Source of the DNA: Bdellovibrio sp. | GTDB taxonomy: Bacteria; Bdellovibrionota; Bacteriovoracia; Bacteriovoracales; Bacteriovoracaceae | DNA: 64,000 nt | Assembly (NCBI GenBank): GCA_016187935.1 | Contig: JACPIU010000026.1 | Coordinates: 186,001-250,000, forward strand | Direction: 5' to 3' | Shown: positions 27,284 through 35,417 of the stretch, one piece after another | Position numbering within the stretch: the stretch's first letter is position 1 | Layout of the letters: the number at the start of each line of letters is the position of its first letter | Translations under genes and position numbers: made by a program | Notes under the pieces: model-generated | What the model saw: the letters and a program-made list of their open reading frames with translations, nothing else | Told to the model about the DNA's origin: nothing | Database searches by the model: none

Positions 27284-28284
27284 GCAATCGAGAATCACCA
27301 AAATTGTTCTCTTTATTGAGTGGAGAGATACAGAATAGTATTCTCTTGAATTTTAGAAAATATTTTATTTTATTTTTTTCAATTGCTCTAATGGCTTTGT
27401 TTCATTTCGGTGCCAATCACTTTAGAGCACCCTTTTATGTTTCAGTGAACCCAGAGTTAATCTGTACTTTCTTATCCCTGGTCATTTGTTCATCATTTGC
27501 TCTGGTGACTCAAAATAAATATTTTTATGAAAAGGCCATTTTGCTCTCTTTTGCATTCCTGGCAGTATTTATCGACCCCAAATTTGCACCATTTGCATTG
27601 GAATGCTTATACACGCTCTGGCTAATATCGAATTTTGCAAACAGTAGCATCTATTTAAGATTGTTTAATTTTATAATCTCAATTTTGTTAATGACAAGCG
27701 TATTACTCAATAGCACTTTCCATTTTTATGATTCCTTTTTGCAAAAGATGATTATCATCTGTTCTTTCTTGAGATATGCATTTGTAAATTATAAGTATTT
27801 CAACGACTCAAGTTCCATTGGATTTGAGGATGTTGTGTTTTCAGCCTTATCCCTCCTTCTTATTTCAAAAACTACAGTAATCACGTCTAGCGTGATTACT
27901 GTAGTTTTTATACCGATATTACTTATCGCTTATATCACCAAGCGCCCACAGCAAAAATTTGGTGCCGCACTGGTATGGCAATATTTTATTCTTACAACCT
28001 CAGGAATAATTCAAGCAATTGCGATACCAATGTATTTAGTTGGTTTAAGGCAAATTATAGGGACATCACAGAAGCACTATCCAAGTCATACGGCAATAAT
28101 GGCCTATGCTTTTGTTCTTATGCTTTTTTTGATAAAGGGTTTTACTCAACAGACGTTTCCATTCGAAATTATAGATTTTTTTGCTTTGCATTGGATTTTC
28201 TGGAATGCTTTTTTTGTAAGGATTTTATATAGGGAATTTTTACATATAACACTAATAATTTTTATTATTTATTTGTTTTATTAG
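27280..28284 (+). CDS. NuoM-like polytopic membrane protein, degenerate
   Basis: This 334-residue membrane protein has roughly nine or ten helices. AILLSFAFLAVFIDPKFAPF followed by ALECLYTLWLI aligns with ALFLMLEASVFGVFLALDFF and YVFWEVMLIPMFFLI of NuoM. The key Glu coincides with the Glu of ALECLY. Further on, SFLRYAFVNYKYF parallels FAIKVPIFPFHTW with Arg at the Lys position, and a Lys (LLLISKTTV) lies near the NuoM LLK. So this member may keep more charged channel residues than its L- and K-like neighbours. It overlaps the L-like gene (ATGA). The coding sequence contains an exact 19-bp inverted repeat (27867-27909). Confidence 0.48.
   Translation: MSNRESPKLFSLLSGEIQNSILLNFRKYFILFFSIALMALFHFGANHFRAPFYVSVNPELICTFLSLVICSSFALVTQNKYFYEKAILLSFAFLAVFIDPKFAPFALECLYTLWLISNFANSSIYLRLFNFIISILLMTSVLLNSTFHFYDSFLQKMIIICSFLRYAFVNYKYFNDSSSIGFEDVVFSALSLLLISKTTVITSSVITVVFIPILLIAYITKRPQQKFGAALVWQYFILTTSGIIQAIAIPMYLVGLRQIIGTSQKHYPSHTAIMAYAFVLMLFLIKGFTQQTFPFEIIDFFALHWIFWNAFFVRILYREFLHITLIIFIIYLFY
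27867..27909 (+). repeat. Perfect 19-bp inverted repeat inside the NuoM-like gene
   Basis: Arms at 27867-27885 and 27891-27909 are exact reverse complements (from aaaaactacagtaatcacg) around a 5-nt loop (tctag). RNA from either strand would form a very stable hairpin ending in a short U-run. The hairpin encodes the repetitive peptide KTTVITSSVITVVF. It could act as an internal attenuator, an RNase-protection hairpin, or the scar of a small mobile palindrome. Confidence 0.8.
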
Positions 28285-28293
28285 AGAAACTAG

Positions 28294-29478
28294 ATGCAAG
28301 TTTTAGCTGCCAAATATGGTTTATTTTTTCCACTGATTTTGCTGGTGATTTCTAAACAAATTACTTTTTCAAAATCAGTGATGATAGCACTTAATTCTTT
28401 TGTATTAATAATTTTTATCGCGATTTTTGTCTTCGCGAAGCAAAAGTTTTTTTACACTTTAGGAATTGAACAAAATATTTTTTTTATTTACATGATTATA
28501 TTGGCCAGCTTTGTTGCGATTTCTGTTTCCCAGGAAAAACACGAATTATTAGGTTTTTACTCTTGCACCTTTTTGATTGCGGCCTTTTTTGTGAATGATG
28601 TAACTATCGTCTTTCCATTGGTTAGGATGTTTATCGATTATATTCTTTTTCAACATGAAAAAATTGATATCAGAAGAGCAAATATGTTCCTATATCGATT
28701 CATGGCGAGCATATGTGAAATTGCGCTGCTATATCTCGTAACCAATTTTGAATTTGCTCCGAAGGCAGCTCAAATTCTTTCCTTGGCAATCTTTTTCATG
28801 TTTGTTTTTCAAATGATGCTGGCATATTTTTTCGAAAAATGTTTTCATGAAACTTTTACTCCAATAAGGATAGCTGGAAATTTTGTGAATTATTTCTTGT
28901 ATCCAGGCTGGGCATTAATGATTATGAGGCAAGTGAAGTGTGCCGAAACATTGACGTCGCTTTCCGTTCTTGTTCTTATTCTGGCGGTGTTTGTGATCGT
29001 GCTCGATGTATATTTTGGCAAAAAAACATTATATGCTCTATTAGTAGTAAACATTCTGATATTCTTTTGCCCGATAAGGGGCAACGAATATATCTTTTAT
29101 AAGCTTTCATCCTATTCATTCATGATCGGGCTATTTTTGATTTGGACTGAAGGAGCTCTTTCGATGTCCACTCCTGTTTCGCGGACTGCAAGTTTTCTAA
29201 GATATATTTTTGCTTTATTAATAGCATTGCCAATTTTGGGGAACGGAAATTTGACAAAGTTTATTATATTGCTCAAGTTACATAGCGAGCACCTAGTAAT
29301 TTACTTGGTTATTCTCGCGTGTTTCATGGCCCTCCAGGCCTTTTATCGTTCAGATACTTTGAAACCGCGTGCAAAAGGATTAATCAAAAATTTCCAGCCG
29401 TTTTGGATTATAATTGTTACTAATATACTAGTAATAATTGCGCTGAATTTGTCGTTACTCGTTAATGCAAAAATTTAG
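28294..29478 (+). CDS. NuoN-like polytopic membrane protein, degenerate
   Basis: This 394-residue protein has about 12 helices. The best segment lies near the C-terminus: RTASFLRYIFALLIALPILGN, then GNLTKFIILLKL, aligns with NPFMAICLIIAMLSLAGMPP and LIGFVAKFNIIAAI of NuoN, including the shared Lys-Phe at the distal-lysine position. The trailing LVIYLVILACFMALQAFYRS parallels LAIIAVLNSVISLYYYMRL. Earlier, IVFPLVRMFIDYILF sits where NuoN has LYLGIEMLSILSYPL, with Arg replacing the conserved Glu. There is a 9-bp gap from the M-like gene, the only non-overlap in the set. Its 3' end overlaps the GYF/TPR gene by 14 bp, tying that protein to the membrane module. Confidence 0.52.
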   Translation: MQVLAAKYGLFFPLILLVISKQITFSKSVMIALNSFVLIIFIAIFVFAKQKFFYTLGIEQNIFFIYMIILASFVAISVSQEKHELLGFYSCTFLIAAFFVNDVTIVFPLVRMFIDYILFQHEKIDIRRANMFLYRFMASICEIALLYLVTNFEFAPKAAQILSLAIFFMFVFQMMLAYFFEKCFHETFTPIRIAGNFVNYFLYPGWALMIMRQVKCAETLTSLSVLVLILAVFVIVLDVYFGKKTLYALLVVNILIFFCPIRGNEYIFYKLSSYSFMIGLFLIWTEGALSMSTPVSRTASFLRYIFALLIALPILGNGNLTKFIILLKLHSEHLVIYLVILACFMALQAFYRSDTLKPRAKGLIKNFQPFWIIIVTNILVIIALNLSLLVNAKI

Positions 29479-32400
29479 AGTCAAAGTAAATAATTCACGT
29501 GTTGTAGGTCCGTTCTCAAAAGAGCAGATCGCAGAACTATTTTTAAAAAAGCACATTAAATCAGAAGATCTATGTCAGATCTTTCCAACAGGGGAATGGC
29601 TCCCACTTCGAGCGCATCGTGATCTTTGTGATTTCATAGAATCAGCAAAGAAAAATCCATTATTGATCAAACATGAGGGCGATTCAAAAACCGTAGTTAA
29701 TTTAGCGGCCAGAAAAGTCTCGCGCCCGCCCGAAGCAAAGCAAGAAAAAACGCAAGATGAGATAGTGATAGAAAAGACTCCAAATAAAGCAATCAGTGTA
29801 GAGGATCTGGAAGTACTTGATCCTGACGTCAAGAATGAAGGATTTGAAGAATTTAAATTTGAAAAGAAAACACAAAAATTTTCTATTTCGGAGGCAATGA
29901 AAAAAGAAGAAGCAACTGAGCAAGCAATAAATCCTGGAGTAGGATTAGATAAAACAATTATAGCAAAAGGTCAAAAAAAAGAAGCTAATCTAGATAAAAC
30001 CATAGTACGTCCAGAAAACTTGGCAAGAAAATTACAAGAGCAGGCAGCTCAAAAAGAGGCCGCAACAAAGACTGAGCAGGAAAATCCTGAAAAGGCAGAG
30101 TCAACCAATTTGCCAACAATTGCCACCGAAAAGGAAATAGATATTTATGCCGAGGCAACATCAGTTTCAAACGTTTCAGATTATCTTGAAGAGCTAAAGA
30201 AAAATATAGTGCAGACAGAACAAGATTTTGCGCAGGAGCAACAACGGCTTATTGATGAGGTGAACAAGGACACCAGCGAAGAGAAACTTGAAACTGAATC
30301 TGAAAACAAAGAGCTGCCCAAGCAGAAGAAGGCCATGAAGCCTGTAATCGCTCTAGTATTTATCGTACTCATCTATTTCCTTTTTTTTGAAGAAGAAGAA
30401 CAGAGCAAAAGCTATGAACCGCTCGCAATTAAGATTACATTTCCGGTAGTCTTGGAAGTTGAAAATGACCTTGTATCGACTGAAGAAATGGAAAAAGGGA
30501 AAGCTTTTGCGACACAAAATAGCTACATGGCAAAAATAAATGCTATCAACCACCTTCAGTTATCACTCGCCAATAAATTCAAGGATAATCCATCTTTTGG
30601 ATTATTATTGCTCTTGTATGCAGAGTTGCTGCCCAATGCTGGGAATCAGCAGGAAGCCTTAAAGACAATATATAGAATGTTAAAAATTGTAAGCGCTCGC
30701 ACACTCGCGGATGTGAATATGGCGCTAGGTGCCGCCCTGTATTATTATCATCAGGGACGGTACAAAACTGCAAAAAATACCATAGAAAATTTTCGTCGAG
30801 TGACCAAAGGACTTACGCCTAAATTTCTGGCGATATGGATGGAAATATGCATTAAGGCAGGGGATTTTGTTACTGCAAAAGAACTTCTTGATAAGCTCAG
30901 TTCTGTAAAGCCAAAAACGCTTGATATATACCTTGCTTTGTCTCACTTCTATCAACAGGATTCTCAGCCAGAAAAGGCCTTAGAAATTTTACAGGAAGGC
31001 AGCAAAGTTCATAAAGGTTCTGTTGCACTTTTATTAGAGTATGCGAAATTAAAACTGGAGGCCGGCGATTTTAAACAGTTTTCCGCTGCCCTTAGAACGA
31101 TTAATGATTTAAAAGCAGAGTACAGTCCCGTCTATTTTTCAAAATATATGGAGTATATGGGAATTCTGAATGCCAAACAAGGTAAAATGGAGGAAGCAAC
31201 TAAATACTTTAAATTGGCCCTGAAAGTAATGGACACTGAAGAATTAAGATCCAAACTTGCCTCGTTAGAGGTTGGTGGTACCAGTTCTGTGCAGAGTTTA
31301 ATTTTAGAAAGCAAAATTTTGTTTCTTATGAACAAGGCCAAATTTGAGATAGAGAAAAAAAATTGGGATCAGGCAATGGCCTACGCAATTTCTGCATCTG
31401 ATCTATCCGAGACATACCTACCATCGAAACTCTTATTAGCAGAAATTCAAATTCAGAGAGGATATTTCGATTTTGCTTTAAAAAAATTGCTTGATCTCCA
31501 AAAGATCGCGCCGATGAATACGAAAGTAAACCATCTGCTTCTCTATGCATATATCGAGTCATTTAAAATTGATGATGCGCAAAAGGAAATCCAGCAAATG
31601 CTACGGACTCCGTTTTCCAAAACGTACGAATATGCATCGCTGTTAGGACTTTTCTATAAGAAACAGAACAACACGCCACTCGCAATTAGATGGTATCAAG
31701 AAAGCATTAATAGAAATCCCTTAAACGACAAAGACTATTTTCATCTTGCAGAAATTTTGGTTTATATGAAAAAGTTTAAGGATGGTTCACGGATGCTGGC
31801 AGAGTCATTAGCTTTGGATCCTGATAATGTCGATTATGTGGCTTTGAATGCTGAAATTCTATATGAAGAAAAGGGAGCAGATACAGCAATAGGATATCTT
31901 CGTGAGCAATTAGAGAAGCATCTGGAAGATCCCAAACTAATTGGAGAAATCGCAAAGTATTATTATAGATCAGGGCAGACAAAATTTTTTGATCAATACA
32001 AAGAGAAAATGGAATCGCTTGTAAATAAAGATGCAGGATTCTATTTGTTTTTAATTGATGCTTCTCGTAAGGAAGATAAATTTGAGGAAGTTGTTGCCTA
32101 TAGTAAGGAACTTCTTAAAATTGATCCAGGAAATTTAGCAACACGCATGCAGCTATCTGAATTTTTCCTGGATAATGGTAAGACAGAAGATGCGCTGAGA
32201 GAATTTGAACAAGTCAATGCGCGTCTTCCTTCTTATCCAAAAGTGCACTACTACTTGGCAAAAGTATATATTCTTATGAAAAATTTGGAAAAAGCACAAC
32301 AAAATGCCGAGGAGGAAATCAAAAACAATCCAAACTTAGAATTTGGGTATTCTATTTTGGGACAAATTTATAGAGAGAAAAATGATTGGCCTAATGCTAT

Positions 32401-32689
32401 AAAAAATTATGAAGCTGCTGTAACTAAAAATGGTAAATCAGTAGAGGCAATGGCAGGAATGGCCTGGATAAAAGACAAACAAAACAACCACTCTGTTGCA
32501 AGAGAGCTATATATGCGTGCCATTAAAGAAGAGCCGGGGAATGCAAAACTTCACAAGGAATTAGCATTTGTATATAAGAATATGGGCCAAAGTGGATTGG
32601 CCGTTGAATCATTTCAGGTGTACTTAAGCTTAGTACCAAATGCTACCGATAGATCAAACATTGAAGCCGAGATAAAAAATTTACAGTAG
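29465..32689 (+). CDS. GYF-domain / single-TM / multi-TPR protein
   Basis: This 1074-residue protein is built in three parts. A GYF_2-type domain (about residues 3-58, with VVGPFSKEQIAELF and GEWLPLRAH) is cytoplasmic. A long charged, low-complexity linker (about 60-288) contains the repeated motif LDKTII / LDKTIV (162-166, 177-181) and a related SKTVV (74-78), which resemble phospho-Thr sites recognised by FHA domains. One membrane helix (about 292-308) leads into some 750 residues of TPR repeats, presumably periplasmic. Such an architecture suits an envelope-spanning scaffold. GYF-bearing envelope proteins are known from gliding machineries such as Myxococcus GltJ, but I see no direct orthology. 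It overlaps the NuoN-like gene, so it is probably made together with that module. Confidence 0.72.
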   Translation: MQKFRVKVNNSRVVGPFSKEQIAELFLKKHIKSEDLCQIFPTGEWLPLRAHRDLCDFIESAKKNPLLIKHEGDSKTVVNLAARKVSRPPEAKQEKTQDEIVIEKTPNKAISVEDLEVLDPDVKNEGFEEFKFEKKTQKFSISEAMKKEEATEQAINPGVGLDKTIIAKGQKKEANLDKTIVRPENLARKLQEQAAQKEAATKTEQENPEKAESTNLPTIATEKEIDIYAEATSVSNVSDYLEELKKNIVQTEQDFAQEQQRLIDEVNKDTSEEKLETESENKELPKQKKAMKPVIALVFIVLIYFLFFEEEEQSKSYEPLAIKITFPVVLEVENDLVSTEEMEKGKAFATQNSYMAKINAINHLQLSLANKFKDNPSFGLLLLLYAELLPNAGNQQEALKTIYRMLKIVSARTLADVNMALGAALYYYHQGRYKTAKNTIENFRRVTKGLTPKFLAIWMEICIKAGDFVTAKELLDKLSSVKPKTLDIYLALSHFYQQDSQPEKALEILQEGSKVHKGSVALLLEYAKLKLEAGDFKQFSAALRTINDLKAEYSPVYFSKYMEYMGILNAKQGKMEEATKYFKLALKVMDTEELRSKLASLEVGGTSSVQSLILESKILFLMNKAKFEIEKKNWDQAMAYAISASDLSETYLPSKLLLAEIQIQRGYFDFALKKLLDLQKIAPMNTKVNHLLLYAYIESFKIDDAQKEIQQMLRTPFSKTYEYASLLGLFYKKQNNTPLAIRWYQESINRNPLNDKDYFHLAEILVYMKKFKDGSRMLAESLALDPDNVDYVALNAEILYEEKGADTAIGYLREQLEKHLEDPKLIGEIAKYYYRSGQTKFFDQYKEKMESLVNKDAGFYLFLIDASRKEDKFEEVVAYSKELLKIDPGNLATRMQLSEFFLDNGKTEDALREFEQVNARLPSYPKVHYYLAKVYILMKNLEKAQQNAEEEIKNNPNLEFGYSILGQIYREKNDWPNAIKNYEAAVTKNGKSVEAMAGMAWIKDKQNNHSVARELYMRAIKEEPGNAKLHKELAFVYKNMGQSGLAVESFQVYLSLVPNATDRSNIEAEIKNLQ

Positions 32690-32697
32690 GTATATAT

Positions 32698-33978
32698 ATG
32701 CACGATATTAATTATTTTCATGAAAACACTATTGCCGTAAAACAAAATCTTGGGAAAAGAAAAATTAGTGCATCTATTGTTGATGAATGTCTCGTTGTTA
32801 ATTCAAAACGAAAAGAACTCACGCTTTTCGTTGAAACTACCCGGGCTGAGATTAATCATTTAAGTAAGCAGGTCGGAGAATTAAAGAAAAACAAGCAGGA
32901 TGCAGATGTTCAAATTCAAAAAGTTGGACAACTCAAGTCCCTTATTGCGGAAAAGGAAAAAGAACTGGAAGCTACCCAAAGTGACCTAAATTTGCGTTTG
33001 GCCGCAATTCCTAATCTTCTCGATGATGTTGTACCTGCAGGTGAAAGCGAGAAAGATAATATAGAGATTTTTCAAAAAGGAAGTCCAAAGCAATTTTCTT
33101 TCAAAGTTAAAGACCATGTCGCCCTCGGCGAATCTCTTGGTATGCTGGATTTTGAAGCAGCTTCAAAAATGTCAGGTTCACGTTTCGTGGTTTATAAAAG
33201 TCAATTTGCTCAATTGGAGCGAGCACTCATTAATTTGATGATTGAGGAACATACTAAGGCCGGATATGAAGAAATAATTCCACCATACATTGTTAACAGC
33301 AATTCCTTATTTGGGACAGGGCAGTTGCCTAAATTTAAGGAAGATTTGTTTCGATTAGATCTTCCCGATCGCGATTGGTTTCTGATTCCGACGGCCGAAG
33401 TACCTGTCACCAATCTCAAGCGGGAGCAATTGTTTAATGGCAGTGAATTACCATTAAAATATGTGTCTTATACTCCGTGCTTTAGAAGTGAAGCTGGTTC
33501 CTATGGTAAAGACACGCGTGGTCTTATCCGGTTGCATCAGTTTAATAAGGTTGAACTAGTAAACATTGTTGCTTGCGATAAGTCTGAAGAGGCACACCAA
33601 GAAATGATCAAACGCGCCTGCTCCATTCTCGATCTGTTGGAGCTTCCCTATAGGGCCATTCTTCTTTGTGGTGCTGACATCGGTTTTTCTGCGCGTAAGT
33701 GTGTCGATCTGGAAGTATGGTTACCATCGCAAAATGTTTACCGCGAAATCTCATCTATTTCCAATTGCTGGGATTTTCAGGCGAGGCGTGCCAGCATAAG
33801 ATATCGCGACGCGCAAGGCAAACCTGTCTTTGCCCATACTTTGAATGGATCCGGTTTGGCCGTAGGCAGGGCCTTGGTGGCCGTAGTTGAGAATAACCAA
33901 AATGAAGATGGGTCCATTACAATTCCGAAAATATTACGTCCTCTAATGGGGGGGCGGGAACGGATCGCCAAAATTTAA
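32698..33978 (+). CDS. serS: Seryl-tRNA synthetase
   Basis: SerS charges tRNA-Ser. The N-terminal coiled-coil arm that grips the long variable arm is clear (about residues 30-110, RAEINHLSKQVGELKKNKQD). The class II catalytic core follows: motif 2 is TPCFRSEAGSYGKDTRGLIRLHQFNKVELV, and motif 3 is the GSGLAVGRALVAVVENNQ region. TAEVPVTNL forms part of the serine-binding TxE loop. At 426 residues it is full length. It lies 8 bp after the GYF/TPR gene, so it may be part of the same transcript. Three tRNA-Ser genes follow directly, an apt neighbourhood. Confidence 0.97.
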   Translation: MHDINYFHENTIAVKQNLGKRKISASIVDECLVVNSKRKELTLFVETTRAEINHLSKQVGELKKNKQDADVQIQKVGQLKSLIAEKEKELEATQSDLNLRLAAIPNLLDDVVPAGESEKDNIEIFQKGSPKQFSFKVKDHVALGESLGMLDFEAASKMSGSRFVVYKSQFAQLERALINLMIEEHTKAGYEEIIPPYIVNSNSLFGTGQLPKFKEDLFRLDLPDRDWFLIPTAEVPVTNLKREQLFNGSELPLKYVSYTPCFRSEAGSYGKDTRGLIRLHQFNKVELVNIVACDKSEEAHQEMIKRACSILDLLELPYRAILLCGADIGFSARKCVDLEVWLPSQNVYREISSISNCWDFQARRASIRYRDAQGKPVFAHTLNGSGLAVGRALVAVVENNQNEDGSITIPKILRPLMGGRERIAKI

Positions 33979-33980
33979 TC

Positions 33981-34009
33981 TTGTCACTTTTGTTTCAACG
34001 ACTTATTAT
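33981..34009 (+). promoter_or_regulatory. Sigma-70-type promoter of the tRNA-Ser cluster
   Basis: TTGTCA (33981-33986) and TATTAT (34004-34009) are separated by exactly 17 bp. The predicted transcription start is about 8-10 bases before the first tRNA-Ser (34025). It lies immediately after the serS stop. Confidence 0.6.
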
Positions 34010-34024
34010 CGCGTCAAAGATTTT

Positions 34025-34112
34025 GGAGGATTGGCTGAGTGGTCGATAGCGGCGGTTTTGAAAACCGTTGGCCCGTAAGGGCCCGCAGGTTCGAATCCTG
34101 TGTCCTCCGCCA
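34025..34112 (+). tRNA. tRNA-Ser (anticodon TGA)
   Basis: A complete type II tRNA with acceptor stem ggagga / tcctcc, D-arm, anticodon stem-loop gcggttttgaaaaccgt with anticodon TGA, long variable arm (ggcccgtaagggccc), T-loop ggttcgaatcc and encoded CCA (34110-34112). It reads UCA and other UCN codons. Confidence 0.95.
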
Positions 34113-34120
34113 TCTTTTAC

Positions 34121-34212
34121 GGAGACGTGCCCGAGTGGTCGAAGGGAGCGCCTTGCTAAGGCGTCGTACGGGTAACACCGTACCGTGAGTTCAAATCTCA
34201 CCGTCTCCGCCA
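34121..34212 (+). tRNA. tRNA-Ser (anticodon GCT)
   Basis: Type II tRNA: acceptor ggagacg / cgtctcc, anticodon loop ttgctaa (GCT, reads AGC/AGU), long variable arm tcgtacgggtaacaccgtacc, T-loop gttcaaatc, encoded CCA. It starts 8 bp after the preceding tRNA. Its 3' end is repeated at 36009-36029. Confidence 0.95.
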
Positions 34213-34219
34213 TTTTTTT
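34199..34219 (+). repeat. attL-like copy, tRNA-Ser(GCT) 3' end
   Basis: This is the left copy of the 21-bp direct repeat that bounds the Fic islet. It includes caccgtctccgcca of the tRNA acceptor arm and seven Ts. Confidence 0.7.
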
Positions 34220-34252
34220 CTGCCTGTACTTTCCTTTTAGAAACAATGAGTT

Positions 34253-34297
34253 CTTGGTTCGAAAATAGTGTCGCCTTCGAGGGACTTTCGAACCAAG
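34253..34297. repeat. 12-bp perfect inverted repeat upstream of fic
   Basis: Arms cttggttcgaaa (34253-34264) and tttcgaaccaag (34286-34297) flank a 21-nt spacer, 65 bp before the Fic gene. It could be an operator for an autoregulating Fic module or a recombinase-binding site. Confidence 0.6.
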
Positions 34298-34361
34298 ATG
34301 GGTTACAGACTTCATACCGAAAGAATATTGAAAGAATAGCGAAAGAATGATATTATGAGTC

Positions 34362-35417
34362 ATGCTGGAATTTAAGCCTCATATTTATAACTTGGACTCA
34401 ACCGTTGTTAATCTTATTGCGGAAATTTCTTCCCTGCAGGGAGAACTTAATACGTCTCTGCGGGCCCTGAGAGATGACTATCAAATCTATGCACTCGCCA
34501 ACATAGATGCAGTCCACTATTCAACGAAAATTGAAGGAAACAAACTTACCAGAGATCAGGTAACGCAGATTCTTGAAAGCAAAAAAAAATCTTCTTCTGC
34601 AAATCACGACATTCAAGAAGTTGTGAATTATTCAAAGGCAAGACAATTTGTTCTTGAGCAGGCCAAGAACAAAATAGATATCGATTTTATTCTTTCAGTT
34701 CATGCTCAGTTATTAAACAAAATAGTAAAAGGAAAGCTTAAAGGGCATTTTAGGGAGGCGCAAAATGTCATAAAAGATTCTCGTTCAGGCGAAATTGTCT
34801 ATTTACCTCCCGAGGCAAAAGATGTCATGCCACTTATGAAAGGTCTTTTGAACTACATTCATCGGAATCAAATAGAAAAAATGAGTCCGCTAATTTTGGC
34901 CCCGATTTTCCATTATGAATTTGTTACGATTCACCCTTTTATGGATGGTAATGGCAGGATTGCCCGTCTCATTAGCAATGCCCTTCTTTCTCATGGCGGA
35001 TATGAAGTTGAAAAGTATGCAGCCCTTGAAAAACAGCATGAGAAAGAAAGAGCGCTTTATTACAAGTCTCTGCGTTCTCTCCAAGTACAAAATTATTACG
35101 ACATTCATCCCTTGCAAAATATCACTTCATGGATTATTTATTGGCTAACATGTCTCAGAGAAACATATAAAGAGGCCATGGACAGAGTGTCTCCTCTAGT
35201 TCATGCCGTTGTTTCAGAAGAGATCATCCATAGTGATCGACTGACAAAGGCCATATCTCTTTTCAAACGCCATATAACCATTAAGGCCGCTGACTACGCT
35301 GTCATGATGGGACTTGAAAGAACACAGGCCGTTTCTGATTTAAATATTCTTCTTGAAAAAAAGTTGATCAAACGAATTGGCGGGGGAAGATCGACTGTTT
35401 ATCGGATCAATAAATGA
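34362..35417 (+). CDS. Fic-family protein (class II AMPylase-like) with C-terminal winged helix
   Basis: Fic enzymes transfer AMP, or related groups, to target hydroxyls. The catalytic motif is intact: HPFMDGNGRIAR (HPFx(D/E)GNGRxxR) at about residue 190. An N-terminal inhibitory helix of the (S/T)xxxE(G/N) type is visible as STKIEGNKL near residue 47, which marks a class II, self-inhibited Fic. The last 60 residues (AISLFKRHITIKAADYAVMMGLERTQAVSDLNIL) look like a winged helix that could bind DNA and autoregulate. It overlaps the kinase gene by an ATGA, so both are made together. Similar chromosomal Fic proteins act as toxins, regulators or possible defence factors, and the target here is unknown. 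Confidence 0.88.
   Translation: MLEFKPHIYNLDSTVVNLIAEISSLQGELNTSLRALRDDYQIYALANIDAVHYSTKIEGNKLTRDQVTQILESKKKSSSANHDIQEVVNYSKARQFVLEQAKNKIDIDFILSVHAQLLNKIVKGKLKGHFREAQNVIKDSRSGEIVYLPPEAKDVMPLMKGLLNYIHRNQIEKMSPLILAPIFHYEFVTIHPFMDGNGRIARLISNALLSHGGYEVEKYAALEKQHEKERALYYKSLRSLQVQNYYDIHPLQNITSWIIYWLTCLRETYKEAMDRVSPLVHAVVSEEIIHSDRLTKAISLFKRHITIKAADYAVMMGLERTQAVSDLNILLEKKLIKRIGGGRSTVYRINK

Noticed and set aside
24207-29478. Reading the seven-gene block as Mrp antiporter or hydrogenase-4 genes
   Set aside because: Mrp has the order A-G with MrpD/A-type conserved lysines, and hydrogenase-4 has HyfB/C/F with hydrogenase subunits. Neither order, lengths nor motifs fit as well as the mirrored Nuo order.
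33995-34363. Minus-strand 122-codon frame across the tRNA-Ser genes
   Set aside because: It is the antisense translation of two tRNAs. The peptide HRIRTCGPLRANGF is a familiar spurious product of tRNA-Ser antisense frames.
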